DNA of 64,000 nucleotides from Euphorbia lathyris. Taxonomy: Eukaryota; Streptophyta; Magnoliopsida; Malpighiales; Euphorbiaceae. Positions 1 through 11,134 of this stretch are shown here, piece after piece. Below the pieces are notes generated by a model. That model searched no databases. It was not told the origin of the DNA and saw only the letters and a program-made list of their open reading frames with translations. The stretch spans positions 49,663,001 through 49,727,000 of the forward strand of contig NC_088916.1 in assembly GCF_963576675.1 (NCBI RefSeq), in the 5' to 3' direction. A program made the translations under genes and the position numbers. Each line of letters starts with the position of its first letter. Position 1 is the first letter of the stretch.

Positions 1-828
1 TTATTCAAGTTAATATAATGGGCACTTTCATTTTGACAAGCACAATTATTCATTAATGGACAAGTACAATTTGTTTTCTCTATACAGTTAGAAATAAATG
101 CGATTTTGGGATGCCCAGCTGCATAAATCGAATTGGAGCTACATATTGTTGATTAAAATGGTTTTTTATGAGTTAAGGTTCACTAGTTTGAAGAGACTTG
201 GAAATAAGGGTTCATTGATTTAAATCAATTTGGGGGAAATTTCAAATTAGGAATGGGGAAAATTTGAAAATTTAGGTAAAATTAAATGGTCAAATTTTTA
301 AAAAACTAAATTACCCATGGCACACCAACACAGATAACGAGGTGAGGCTTTTTGCTGCAATTTTACTAACGGAGCAAATTTATTTTTGGGTGAAAATACC
401 CACACATACTAATCTATAAATTCATGAAACCTTCCAGATTTTATTTTTTAAAATTTAACCCTAAAACTTATTAAAAAAGTTATTTGAATTAAAATAAGTA
501 TACGTGTGTTCACATAGCAATCAGTACTTATTATTTAATTAGTAAAAAGTGGGATTAGTCATTGATTAAACATTTCAATGATCTTTTTTTTTTAAAAGAA
601 ACATTTCAATGATTGCATGACACTTTATGATATAAAAAAAATTAGAATTCAACGACAACGACAATAATAATAAATAACAATAAATAATAATAACAATAAT
701 ATAATCTTTTATAGAAACTCTTTGAAAAAACAAATTTCATTGATGAGTATAAAACATTTCTAACATTGTGAACGAAGAATTTTTTTTATATTTAACATCA
801 TGTATAATACAAAGTTGAGCTAATTTTA

Positions 829-897
<69 letters not shown>

Positions 898-1171
898 TCA
901 TGTTTTGCACTAGATAATTATATATTGTAAGATTTTTTGAGTAGATTTGAAGGTAAAATAATTTTAAGTTAGATGAAATATTTAAATTTTAATTTTTTTT
1001 AATCCAACGCTTACATTTTTTTTGGTAGTAAATGTAATTTTTATGGAGAATCCACGGATCGAACCTGGTCCAGTTTATTGAGCGAACATTATCCAACAGT
1101 TACTGAATATATGATAAATTTTTAGTTTTTAGTTTTTCTTTTACATATATCATATCATGTGTTTTTGGCTC
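1..1171. other. AT-rich intergenic DNA
   Basis: No gene is visible. The stretch is strongly AT-rich, with many poly-A and poly-T runs and (AAT)n-like patches near 665-705, and no long open frame with protein-like composition. A compound microsatellite at 832-896 is listed separately. Confidence 0.7.
832..896. repeat. compound (AT)n-(ATT)n microsatellite
   Basis: About 30 bases of alternating AT run directly into about 35 bases of ATT triplets. It is a simple sequence repeat, probably length-polymorphic, with no sign of function. Confidence 0.95.
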
Positions 1172-2160
1172 TGTTCTTTATCGCTGAAAAAACTGAATTG
1201 AACTGAACTGAATGCTACTGAGCTAAACTGAATTGAACTGAATGCTACTGAATACTGAACTGAACTGAATTTAACTGAATGCTACCGAACTTAATCGAAC
1301 TTAACAATAATGATGATATTAGACTTTAAAATAATTTTAATGATAATATTGGACATTAATAAGCTTATAATAATAATAATAATAATGGTTCTAATAATAA
1401 TAATAATATCAATAATAAATAAATATATTATTAAAGATAAAACTAAAATGAATATCAAATAAAAGCCCGACTTGATAAAATCTTGGCTCCATAAAAGCCT
1501 ATGAAATTAAATAAAAATAAATTTAAATTAAAAATATAAATACAAATTACATACAAAACACAAATTTACATATAATTTTTTTTTTGGTAGGGACAAATTT
1601 ACATATGATTTAAATCTTATGAAATTAAATACAAATTTTCATATAAATACAAACTCTTAACTTTTTATTACAATTAAGGGTTAAGGTGCAAAAATACCCC
1701 TAACATTTTGGGTCAGGAGTAATTTTACCTTTAACGTCTAAAATGATGCAATTTTATCCCTAATATTGATAAATTGAGTAAATTTGAGAAATAATTCATA
1801 ATATGGATGCAATTCCTAATTTTCAAATATAGATGAATACTTTAATTTTATTTTTTTTATTAAACGATATATACTTTAATAAACGATCCTTTCTTGACTT
1901 TTATCTAATTTACAGATAATGATAAACTATAAATAAATAATAATAATAATAAATTATGATAAATTATAGATAAATGATAATAATAATAATAATGATAATA
2001 AATTATATATGAATAATTATAATTATAATAAATAATGATAATTACTGAATACTGAAATTGAATGCTGAAACTGGATTGCAGCAAGAACTGAACTGAACTG
2101 ATTGCTACTAAACTGAACTGAACTGAATTGATTGTTACTGAAATTAAGTAATAAAGAACA
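1172..2160. mobile_element. possible non-autonomous TIR element with AACTGAACTGA-rich ends
   Basis: The left edge reads TGTTCTTTAT and the right edge reads ATAAAGAACA, a perfect 10-bp inverted repeat. Just inside each edge lie short tandem repeats of AACTGAACTGA with GCTACTGA units (1190-1300 and 2075-2150), in the same orientation at both ends. The interior is AT-rich and non-coding. I found no convincing target-site duplication, so the boundaries are tentative. A fragment of the MITE family seen at 2795-3373 lies inside (1678-1800). Confidence 0.3.
1678..1800. repeat. one-ended copy of the 2795-3373 MITE family
   Basis: The segment starts GGGTTAAGGTGCAAAAATAC and continues with the same alternation of 'taacgttaaaatgatgcaattttatccc' type phrases as the left arm of the complete MITE at 2795. 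No matching right arm is present before 2160, so this is a truncated or decayed copy. Confidence 0.6.
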
Positions 2161-2785
2161 TAACATTTGTCCTATTAATAATGAATCATTCATAATTTTC
2201 GCGAATAATATTTGAAATTAGTCCAATTCACTAAATTTTAAATATACGCAAAATTGACAATAATAAAAATATTTTTATAACTCATTCCTAAATAATAAAT
2301 GTCAGAGTACTCAACTGTGTATTATTAATATATTAATTAACAATCATTATTTTATTCTAATATATATATATATATATATATAAACAATTATTATTAGTAT
2401 TTTGTTTAAAAAAACAACGGTTGTTTTTGTTTAAAAAAATAATTCATCCATTCTTTTATATAAATCATTCTAAATTATTTTATACAAATTAAAAAATATA
2501 AATCAAATTAATTAATTTACATTGCTTAATTAAAAAAAAGTTATCTTTCAAATCATGATGGGTAATAAGTTTTGAAATGTTAAAAAAAAATACATAGATT
2601 AAGAAAAAAAATTAATATTTAGATTAAAAAATTAAACTAAAAATTATTGAAATGCTAAAATAGTTTATATTTGGGATAAAAATTAATTTGTTAGAATAGG
2701 ATATATAAGGGAATGAAGGGGTAGTATTATATGTCAACAATCATTAGTGAAGTTGAATTGAATTTTATAGACAATATTGAATAGA
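2161..2785. other. AT-rich intergenic DNA
   Basis: No gene is visible. It includes an (AT)n run around 2360-2383 and many A-runs. Confidence 0.7.
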
Positions 2786-2794
2786 TTTAATAAA

Positions 2795-3373
2795 GGGTTA
2801 AGGTGTAAAAGTACCCCTAACTTATTGAGCCATGAGCAATTTTATCCCTAACGTTTAAAATGATGCAATTTTACCTCTATCGTTGAAGGCCAAATGCAAT
2901 TTTACCCCTAACGTTGATAAATTGGTTCAATTTCAGAAATAATTCATCAAACTGTCTTCTCGGTCATGAATTTTGTCATTTACACTTCACATGTGCGTTA
3001 TTTTATCAGTAACAAATCACAAGCATATGTTGAGATGTGAAAATAAAAAAATATACTGTCTTTTTATATGAATTAGACAAACAAAAAATTCAAAAAATTC
3101 ACCGAATTTATAAATATTAATCTCCAATTCTATTATTAAATTATAAAAAATATGAAATCTTTTTTTAAACGAATTGTTATACAATTGGTGCAGAAAAAAA
3201 AAACAAAAAATATATGTGTTTTATAATAGTGTCTGAAATTGACCCAATTTATCAACGTTAGGGGTAAAATTGCTCATGGCTTCCAACTTTAGGGGTATAA
3301 TTACACCATTTTAGACATTAGGGTAAAATTGCTCCTGATCCAAAACGTTAGGGGTATTTTGGCACCTTAACCC
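2795..3373. mobile_element. Mutator-like MITE with 9-bp TSD
   Basis: The ends are long imperfect inverted repeats. The left arm begins GGGTTAAGGTG and the right arm ends CACCTTAACCC, with homology reaching roughly 130 bp inward through phrases about 'taggggtaaaattg'. The direct repeat TTTAATAAA flanks the element exactly (2786-2794 and 3374-3382). A 9-bp duplication is typical of Mutator-like (MULE) elements. The 579-bp body has no coding capacity, so it would need a transposase supplied from elsewhere. Another fragment of the family sits at 1678-1800. Confidence 0.85.
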
Positions 3374-3382
3374 TTTAATAAA

Positions 3383-4760
3383 AGAAAGAAATCACAAAAT
3401 TATCATAAAAAAGATGCGTGCTGTTAATGTTAAAATTGAAATATGAAAGGGAAGTAAAGAAGATTGTAATCCAAATCGAAATCGAGCACATGTCATGAAG
3501 TAAAAGAAGAGAACCTGATCCATCTCGAAATGCGCTCCGTTTCAACGAGAGGAGGAGGTTAAAGATAACGCACAAGTCCCGTTGAGTAATTAATCTTACA
3601 TTCAATGGACCATTGCCACGTGTTCTTCAAAGTGGATCCAACGGTACCGGATTATCACCGTCGATTAATTTAATAAATTTAATTCATTAATTGAAGGTGG
3701 TCCGGTGAGATTTCTGACACCTGTCATGTGAGTTGGGGGTTATTTCAAGCCAAAGTTTATAGATTGAGTTAAGTAAGTAATACTATCCTGTAATCATTCA
3801 AAAACACTTATGATACAGTTGGTAGATCTGAACCCTTCATATGGTGGGTCCACTTCATCACTTTCTTTTCATTACCCCTGTCTGCTGTTAACGGAAATAC
3901 TGTATATGCTACCCTCCCTCATTTTCCACTTTTATTTTTTGTTTCTTCTTTGAACTTTACACATTTTGGAATGTTTTTATGCATTACTATATTATATTGC
4001 ATAGAAATTTTAGAATACTCATGCATATATATTGTTTTAACTATAAAAATTGTTCTACATTTATTGTTACAGATTGATATCTGTGATGTAAGCTTGGTAG
4101 ATTGAATCTCATTCGTCAAAAAAGTAATCAATAGACTATCATTTAAGATCCGGTATATGACATTCATTCTCCGATACTTAAATTAGTGACATTATTCAAA
4201 GTAAAGTAAGAATGGTTTAGAAAATAGATCGAAGTAAAAAAGATTATGTATTTTGTGCTTCTTTAGGAATGACTATTTGGCAATGCTTGATTGACACACT
4301 TATCTATACGTTTTTGTGTCTATTTTCCCTTTCGCAAGTTATGGTGCTTTCCAGGATGAGGAGCGTATGTTTAGAATCTGACCATTTGATTGGAACATGT
4401 GTCCTTGACGGTTATGCTTTTTCGTATAAGGCCTCCTATTGGTCAACATGTCCAATTTTTTCTAGTCTTTTATTTGATGTGGCACACTTTTCAGCACATG
4501 GTAATAGTAATACTACAAATGAGTCATCAATCACAATATATTAAATGAAAATCCAAGTATCGGTCTACGTGAAGAAATATGAGTTGATGTACTCTATTTG
4601 CTTAGATTTAAAAGAATAAAGTAATTAAAAATGATTTGCGGAGAATTTAAATGTTGAAAACTGATTTAATTAACACAATGATAAAAACGCATAATCTAAT
4701 ATCACATATCTAGGATGAACTGATATGATAATGCTAAACAGACATAACACATGGTAAAAT
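3383..4760. other. intergenic DNA without recognisable gene
   Basis: Short ORFs occur, for example 91 codons at 4269-4544 on the plus strand, but none resembles a known protein. A G-box core CACGTG lies at 3617-3622. Nothing shows that it drives a gene. Confidence 0.6.
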
Positions 4761-4765
4761 ATAAT

Positions 4766-5184
4766 TGATAACTTGTGGAAAAATCCTTGATCGGAGCACT
4801 TCCCTGTGAGGCGCCGTTGGAATCGGCCGGGGACACTCCGATGCCAAAGTCAGTAATATTTCTGAGAATAAACTGTAAGCACAAAAGTAGAGAATCAGTA
4901 AGTGTACCTCAATAGCTTGGGATGCAAGCTATTTATAGTCATGTAGTTGTAACCCTCGGTAACTAGAAAGTCTCCATTAATGCTCCATTAATGGCGGTTA
5001 CTGATCTTATTCAAGTATGACCGTTAGCACATTAATGAGTTATTAGTTGCCTTTATTGGGAATCGGCTCTGCCGTTGAGTTGGCGTATCGAGGTATGATG
5101 GCGGGTCTCCCAAGGCGTTTGACTCTTTGTGGCGTGTTGGAGAATCTATAGATCCGCCACCTATGAGTCTTGCTTTATATCGCC
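4766..5184 (-). repeat. inverted U5/R part of the Tat LTR forming the left terminus
   Basis: On the minus strand this segment matches 11702-12120 of the right LTR nearly base for base. By eye there are about four substitutions and one single-base indel. It therefore begins with the reverse complement of the LTR's last bases (TGATAACTTGTGG). It joins the protease fragment at a shared CGCCA. Confidence 0.9.
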
Positions 5185-5518
5185 AAACTAAAGGTTGGTC
5201 CGATCCAAATAGAAACAACCATTGTTGACATCATGGGAGTGACAGGTCACACTATCCGGACCAAGGGCCAGGTAACTTTGAAATGCAAGTTGGCGGATAA
5301 TGATCAAGCGTGGATTGGTGATCTTGAGTTCTCTATTATGGATGGACAATTAGCTTATAACATCATTCTTGAGCGGCTGTTCATCTCAGAGGTTGTAGCC
5401 CTAATTTCCATCCGCCGTCTGGCAATGTACATTCCCACCAACAAAGGAGGAGTAATGATTAGCGGGAACCAAAAGGTGGCTCAAGAGACCTACTCGGCAT
5501 CACTATCGATTCGCCCAC
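5180..5518 (+). pseudogene. duplicated protease-region fragment (copy of 8620-8958)
   Basis: This fragment repeats the body of the aspartic protease encoded at 8549-9130, starting just after the catalytic DTGSS. It differs from that copy by only about three bases. It lacks the catalytic aspartate, so it cannot be a protease. It runs open into the following LTR stub and ends after the stub at a stop codon near 5571. The junctions show short identities with the neighbouring LTR pieces (CGCCA on the left, CACA on the right), as expected for template switching. Confidence 0.85.
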
Positions 5519-5558
5519 AGGGAAGTGCTTCGATCAAGGATTTTTCCACAAGTTATCA
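5517..5558 (+). repeat. U5 stub of the Tat LTR
   Basis: The last 41 bp of the LTR in the normal orientation, ending GTTATCA, matching 12080-12120 with one visible difference. The bases that follow (from 5561, TGGTGCGGTGAAGG) are in the position of a tRNA primer-binding site and start with the usual TGG, but I cannot assign the tRNA. Confidence 0.8.
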
Positions 5559-7448
5559 ATTGGTGCGGTGAAGGTGGATCTCTAACAAACAGAAGATCAC
5601 AAAATCTTGATTGTATAGAGTTTCACAAAGAACAAAACAATGGAGTCAACGGAATAGAAATCACAATCTCAAACCTTGGCTCAATCAGTACAACAAATCT
5701 ATCCAAAGATACAGTTCTCCATATATTGGTGGGAAAGAGTTTTCTACATTAAATCTGGAACTTTATAATGAAAAAGATAAGTTTCCTCCCCTTTCTTATT
5801 CCATTTTTAATTAAAGAAAATTGAGATCCCTCACTCTTATAAAGTGCTATGAATATCATTACATGTTATTATGATAAATCTAATAAATTGTGAAAGATAA
5901 AGTAATAGACACAAATCATTCATTAAATCTTGCATGCTCAATATGCCTTATATTTTTATGCATGACGAGTATAATATGTCATTATCATTGAATTAGTACA
6001 AGATGCATGTATAAGATCCGTAATCTTTGAATTTTATAAAAAATTCATCCATTCAAGGTGATTTTATCACTTAATATTAAGATATCATAAAAGGCTCATG
6101 TAATTACAGATAATTTAGGTCTGACCAGTCTTTTGGATGAACATGCATACAACTATTAGAAGAAATTACAAAAAATCATATTTGGTTTTTCTTGTACAAT
6201 TCACCATCTATGTATGGCTTTTCTCATATATAGTACTTGTAATATCGGAAATTCATATTTTTGAATATTGTTTTGTCAAACAGTTATTTCATTCCCTTTT
6301 TTACAAGGATGTGTTTATTCATAATAAAAACTGTTTATCTGACATTGTTAGAATTTCTTTTACCAACGTAAGAGACTTGAACATATTGAATCTATTTGTG
6401 ATTATCATGTAATTGTCTCTAATTATTAAGGTCATTATGGACTGATGAATTACCAAATTGGATAAACGAAACTTTCATACCCTGAGCTAACTACAAAATA
6501 GTGCAAATGTCAGTTTTGGATCAGAACATTAATTTATGTAAAATAGGATATACATGATAATTCCTTAGAGATTGTTTGGATGATGGTATATGAAGGTATG
6601 TGAGGATGAATATTGGGTAATTTTTCATACACCCTGAATTGGAGGAGAATCATAGTACATGTATTTTTTCTTCCAAAATTACCCTTTGTATTTATTTTAT
6701 CTATACAAATGAAATGATATAAAAGTAATTTTATATATAACTACATTATTAAATCATCACTTACCTTACTTTAATTACACCTCATTCAAATGAGGCCTTA
6801 ATGATCTCTAAATGCCATTAATGCATGGATGCACAATATTGATTGCAAGTAAATAGCAACTATATAAGATATCTTACCCAATATAGAATGTCATAACTTC
6901 TATGATGTTTAAAATAAATATGCTATCTTGGATATTAATGTGCATTGAAATACAAAAGGACATTATTCTTAAACCATTCTCATTATGGTTATTTATTAAG
7001 AATTCATTATGATATTCATGTGCAGTAGCAATCTTTATGGCTATGACCGTGATATTATTATTAAAACAAGCACGATTAAAATTCTATTATGAATTTGTTT
7101 GACATATAATATTTACTCGGTTTTATCCTTTGACTAAGTTCATTCTAGAGTCAGGGACCAACGTGAAGGAATTATTAAGTTGATTCCAAGATGAACTAAA
7201 AATTCCATAAAGAGACATTGCATTATACATGATATTTGCCAATAAGGCCAATGCAAACCGTCTTTTGCTATGAAGTATGTTCCATGGATCAAGCCATTGA
7301 TCCCCAAGGTAAGTGAATATAGCTTTTATGCCTTACCACAATCTTTTAATAATAGACAGGGTATGCCCCACTTCTGGAGTTCTTTCAGTGCTAACCCACA
7401 GGTACAAGGGAATTGCTAATAATGCAACCAGTGCCAAACACTAGCATG
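5559..7448. other. non-coding or unrecognised interior of the Tat element
   Basis: AT-rich sequence without recognisable retrotransposon protein similarity. Short ORFs at 5525-5814 and 6137-6412 have no recognisable product. It may hold an unrelated older insertion, but I see no clear borders. Confidence 0.5.
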
Positions 7449-7562
7449 AAAAATAAAGCTCAATCCAGAGAAGTGTATATTCAAAGTCACTTCAGAAAAA
7501 TTCCTTGACTATGTCATTAGCAAAAAAGGAGTTAGAGCAAATCCAGATAAAGTAAAAGCCCT
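7449..7562 (+). pseudogene. reverse transcriptase C-terminal fragment
   Basis: A short frame reads like the stretch after the catalytic region of gypsy RT: LNPEKCIF, then F-L-D-Y-V-I-S-K, then VRANPDKVKAL. This corresponds to the family pattern 'LNPEKCTFGV..GKFLG..VS..GIEANP.KI.AI'. No YVDD-type motif precedes it in frame. It is therefore a remnant, and it lies upstream of gag/protease, the reverse of the normal order. Confidence 0.65.
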
Positions 7563-7633
7563 GCGAGGAAAAAGGTGAAAAGAGCGCCTAAATAAAAGCC
7601 ATGCGAAGAAAAAGGTGAAAAGAACGCCTAAAT
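7555..7633. repeat. 39-bp tandem duplication
   Basis: Two adjacent copies of a unit running from 'aaagccctgcgaggaaaaag' to 'gcgcctaaat', with a few mismatches. It sits at the end of the RT remnant and disrupts any frame into the RNase H fragment. Confidence 0.75.
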
Positions 7634-7776
7634 GAAAGCCCCACAAAGGGTGAGAGAGATCCAGAGGTTGAACGGGCGGATCATTGTACTAGGGAGATTC
7701 TCAACAAGCATATCAATGTACAAAACAATTCCTAGTAGAACCACCCTTGATGAGCAGACCAATCTGAAGGGGAGAC

Positions 7777-7959
7777 ATGCATTTGTATCAATCTGTCATG
7801 GATAAAGCTATGTGCACCGTGGTTATTCAGGAAGAAGAAGGTCAGCAGTTCTCCATCTATTATGTTAGCAAAATGTTGAAGGATGCGGAGACAAGATATT
7901 CGGAGCTAGATAAAATGGCTCCCACGGTTGTGACAACATCCATCCGCGTTAAACCATAG
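7777..7959 (+). pseudogene. RNase H domain fragment of Tat-type pol
   Basis: The 60-residue frame resembles the N-terminal part of the gypsy RNase H: a 'LY.SVMDKAM' start, EEEGQQ, then YYVSKML, AETRYSELDK and a K-P end near the expected RP(Y/F). The first catalytic Asp region and the Glu region of a working enzyme are only partly represented, and the frame stops soon after. It is a remnant. In an intact element it would follow RT and precede integrase; here it is followed by gag/protease sequence instead. Confidence 0.7.
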
Positions 7960-8394
7960 CTCCAACCTCAACATGATCGAGATCAAGATCAAGAGCCGGC
8001 TTCACCATCATGATTCAACATTGAACACACGAATGATGAGATTGAAAGGCGAGTGTATGCCGCTCTGGATAGACAAGAGAACAATGCAGAAAGATACGCC
8101 ATCCAGTTAACAGGAATTCGCCATTCACAGCGCGAATCACGGGGTACGAGGCGGAAAAAATGATTAAAGCTTCCAACTTGCCACAATATAAAAGAAAAGA
8201 ATCAATATAAGCGGGACATTACATATCCCGAACCCAAAGGAGGGGAACATGTAACCATTGGAAGAAACGCCAAAGCGTACTACAGGTTGGCCACCACACT
8301 GAAGCTTGTTGGGAGCTGGCAAACTAGATAGCTTTGTCCAGAATAACAAATAACAAGACGACAAGCAGAAGACAGATCCCAAAAAGAAATTCAA

Positions 8395-9239
8395 AAGTGT
8401 CATTAATGTCATAGCAGATGGACCAGTGTATCAGCCACCCGTGGAAAAAGCAAAAATATCCGTTCTGGATAAAACATCCCTCAATTGCCCCTTTTGCAGA
8501 AACAGGTCCAGTAATCTCTCCATATACAGATGCGTTGACAATTGAAGGATGGGAGATGAAATGAAGCGAGTAATGGTAGACACGGGCAGTTCTTGCAATG
8601 TCATCACCATAGGTGCATTCGCCAAACTAAAGGTTGGTCCGATCCAAATAGAAACAACCATTGTTGACATCATGGGAGTGACAGGTCACACTATCCGGAC
8701 CAAGGGCCAGGTAACTTTGAAATGCAAGTTGGCGGATAATGATCAAGCGTGGATTGGTGATCTTGAGTTCTCTATTATGGATGGACAATTAGCTTATAAC
8801 ATCATTCTTGAGCGGCTGTTCATCTCAGAGGTTGTAGCCATAATTTCCATCCGCCGTCTGGCAATGTACATTCCCACCAACAAAGGAGGAGTAATGATTA
8901 GCGGGAACCAAAAGGTGGCTCAAGAGACCTACTCGGTGTCACTATCGATTCGCCCACAATCCAAAGATGACGAAGGTGAGGAAGATGAACTTGTCACTAC
9001 AGCTTTGGGCGACACAGAAACACTCCTTATTGCTGATGGAAAGTGGGTACGGATCGCCAAAGGATTAAAACCTGAGATCAAGGAGGATGTTACGAAAGTT
9101 CTCATTGAGTCTGAAATCCTATTTGCATAGGAGAATGAGATCCCCACGGGAGTAAGCCCAGATGTGATTACTCATAAGTTAAACATCATTGAGGGTGCGG
9201 TTCTAGTTGCTCAGAAAAGATGGAACCATAGGCCTAAAA
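8395..9239 (+). pseudogene. gag C-terminus and aspartic protease of the Tat element
   Basis: The longest open frame is 8549-9130 (193 codons). It starts just before VMVDTGSSCNV, whose DTGSS is the catalytic motif of a retropepsin-like protease that would cleave the Gag-Pol polyprotein. Upstream, in a frame broken by stops, lies a stretch like INVIADGPVYQ (8395-8440), which in Tat elements marks the end of gag. Downstream, past a stop at 9130, the sequence still reads like the protease-RT linker (a PTGVSPDVITHKLNI-like phrase). RT does not follow. The catalytic motif is intact, but the polyprotein context is lost, so I call it a pseudogene. Confidence 0.75.
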
Positions 9240-11120
9240 ATCAGTATTTTTACGTATTCTTATATGTGCATTAAACTGTTATAGTATCCTATATTTTATA
9301 ATTTATTCTTTCTCGCCATACTTCTTACATATTCATTTGCCTAGTTTTGTTCTGTATCTATCCAAATTCTATAGAAGAAGAAATAGCAAAACTGAACAGG
9401 CGGATGTAATCAAAGAGGTGATATACGCCCAATGGCTGGCGAATGAAAAGTTCCACAGGCAGATCAATTACCTCAAAGATAGGACAATTGATCCCCACCA
9501 AGGGCGGATCCCATTTCCACAAAGATAAGAAATACAGACCCTCAAGAGCTTTCAAATGAGCTCAACTCTCTCCTCAAAGACAGGGAAAATATTGGTCACC
9601 ATCAAAAGTGGGTTAAAATTATCTCAAATATGAGAAAATTACACCCTAAACTTTCTCCTCAAAGATAGGAGAACAATAATCTCAGCGGCGGATCGATCTA
9701 CCTCAAAGATAGGAAACGATTGATCGCTGTCAGGGATGGGTTAAAAATTTCTCACGCGTGAGATCTTTACACCCTCAAGTATTCTTCTCAAAAGGAGAGT
9801 ATTAAGACCCGCTGGCGGATCAATTTACCTCAAAGATAGGAAACAATCGATCACATGGGGCAGCTTAACTTCCTCACTAGGAATAAAAGCTTCTAGCCTT
9901 CAAAAAGGCTCATACTCCGAGGTATGGCTGGCCACCTACCTTGAACAAACCAAACAAATCCTACACCAGATTCTAGAAAATTACTTGCTAAAAGATATAA
10001 TGCATTAGTAAAAATAGTTCTGGAAAGAAAAAGGGTTCATCTCCAAACAATGAAGCCTCGTCTTCATCTCCAAATAATGAAGCCTCGTCTTCATCAAAGA
10101 TAATGAAGCCTTGTCTTCATCATCCAATCAATGAAGTCTCGTCTTCATTAAATTCATGAAGCCTCATCTTCATCCAATTAATGAAGCCTCATCTTCATTC
10201 AATTCATGAAGCCTCGTCTTCATCTCCAAATAATGAAGCCTCGTCTTCATCAAAGATAATGAAGCCTTGTCTTCATCATCCAATCAATGAAGCCTCGTCT
10301 TCATTCAATTCATGAAGCCTCGTCTTCATCCAATTAATGAAGCCTCGTCTTCATTCAATTCATGAAGCCTCGTCTTCATCTCCAAATAATGAAGCCTCAT
10401 CTTCATCCAAGTAATGAAGCCTCGTCTTCATTCAATTCATGAAGCCTCGTCTTTATCTCCAAATAATGAAGCATCGTCTTCATCCAAGTAATGAAGCCTC
10501 GTCTTCATCTCCAATTAATGAAGCCTCATCTTTATTCAATTCATGAAGCCTCGTCTTCATCCAATTAATGAAGCCTCGTCTTCATCCAATCAATGAAGCC
10601 TCGTCTTCATCCAATTAATGAAGCCTCGTCTTTATCCAAACAATGAATCCTCATCTTCATCATAGAAATAACAAAGTCTTGCCTCCACAAAATGCACAAA
10701 AGTCCCTAAATGGCTGATCATTCTTACTGATCCCTAAGGGCAGGTCATTCTCCTCAATATGGCAGAACTGAAGAAAAGAAGTCCCTAAGGCGAATCATAA
10801 TCCTATGCGGTAGGAATAAATGGTCCCATAAAGGGCGGGTTATTCCCTTTCTAAAGGAAATATAACTCTCAAAAAGCCCCTAGAGGATAACAATGGATAC
10901 GGTTGGCCACCTATCCACAAGGAAGCAAAAGCCCCTAAAAGTGCATCATATCCATATGATCCCACATAGGGCGGATCTTGTTCATAAGATCCCGCATAAG
11001 GAAGCCCCAAAAGGCGCATCATTTCCATATATGATCCCCCCCATCTAGGGCGGGTCCACTTTCCTCCAAGATAGAAAAATAAAACACCATTTAGACAGCC
11101 CTAAAGAGCTTTTTATACCT
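9240..11120 (+). other. repeat-rich 3' non-coding region of the Tat element
   Basis: No protein is recognisable. The region is built of recurring modules: phrases containing CCTCAAAGATAGGA next to GGCGGATC-like words recur at about 9455-9510, 9565-9600, 9680-9740 and 9810-9860. A 24-copy palindromic minisatellite follows. Long non-coding repeats before the 3' LTR are common in Tat-lineage elements. Confidence 0.6.
10050..10660. repeat. 24-copy minisatellite with hairpin unit ATGAAGCCTCGTCTTCAT
   Basis: An 18-bp core that is itself an inverted repeat (ATGAAG, six-base loop, CTTCAT) occurs 24 times in 611 bp. Variable 4-12 bp spacers such as CCAATTA, TCAATTC, CTCCAAATA and CAAAGATA separate the cores. 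A few cores have single changes (CCTTGT, CCTCAT, GCATCG, TCTTTAT). Blocks of spacers recur in the same order, which indicates amplification in multi-unit blocks. Each transcribed unit could form a short hairpin. Confidence 0.95.
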
Positions 11121-11134
11121 TTAGGGGGGGCTTC
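11121..11134 (+). promoter_or_regulatory. polypurine tract of the Tat element
   Basis: A run with seven Gs followed by CTTC lies immediately before the LTR start TGATAAC. In this position a purine-rich tract primes plus-strand DNA synthesis in LTR retrotransposons. Confidence 0.75.

Noticed and set aside
4269..4544. 91-codon ORF with hydrophobic start
   Set aside because: No similarity, no promoter or splice context, and composition as expected from random AT-rich DNA.
10050..10660. CRISPR-like array of palindromic repeats and short spacers
   Set aside because: Spacers are only 4-12 bp, recur among themselves, and the array lies inside a plant retrotransposon. No cas genes are present. It is a minisatellite.
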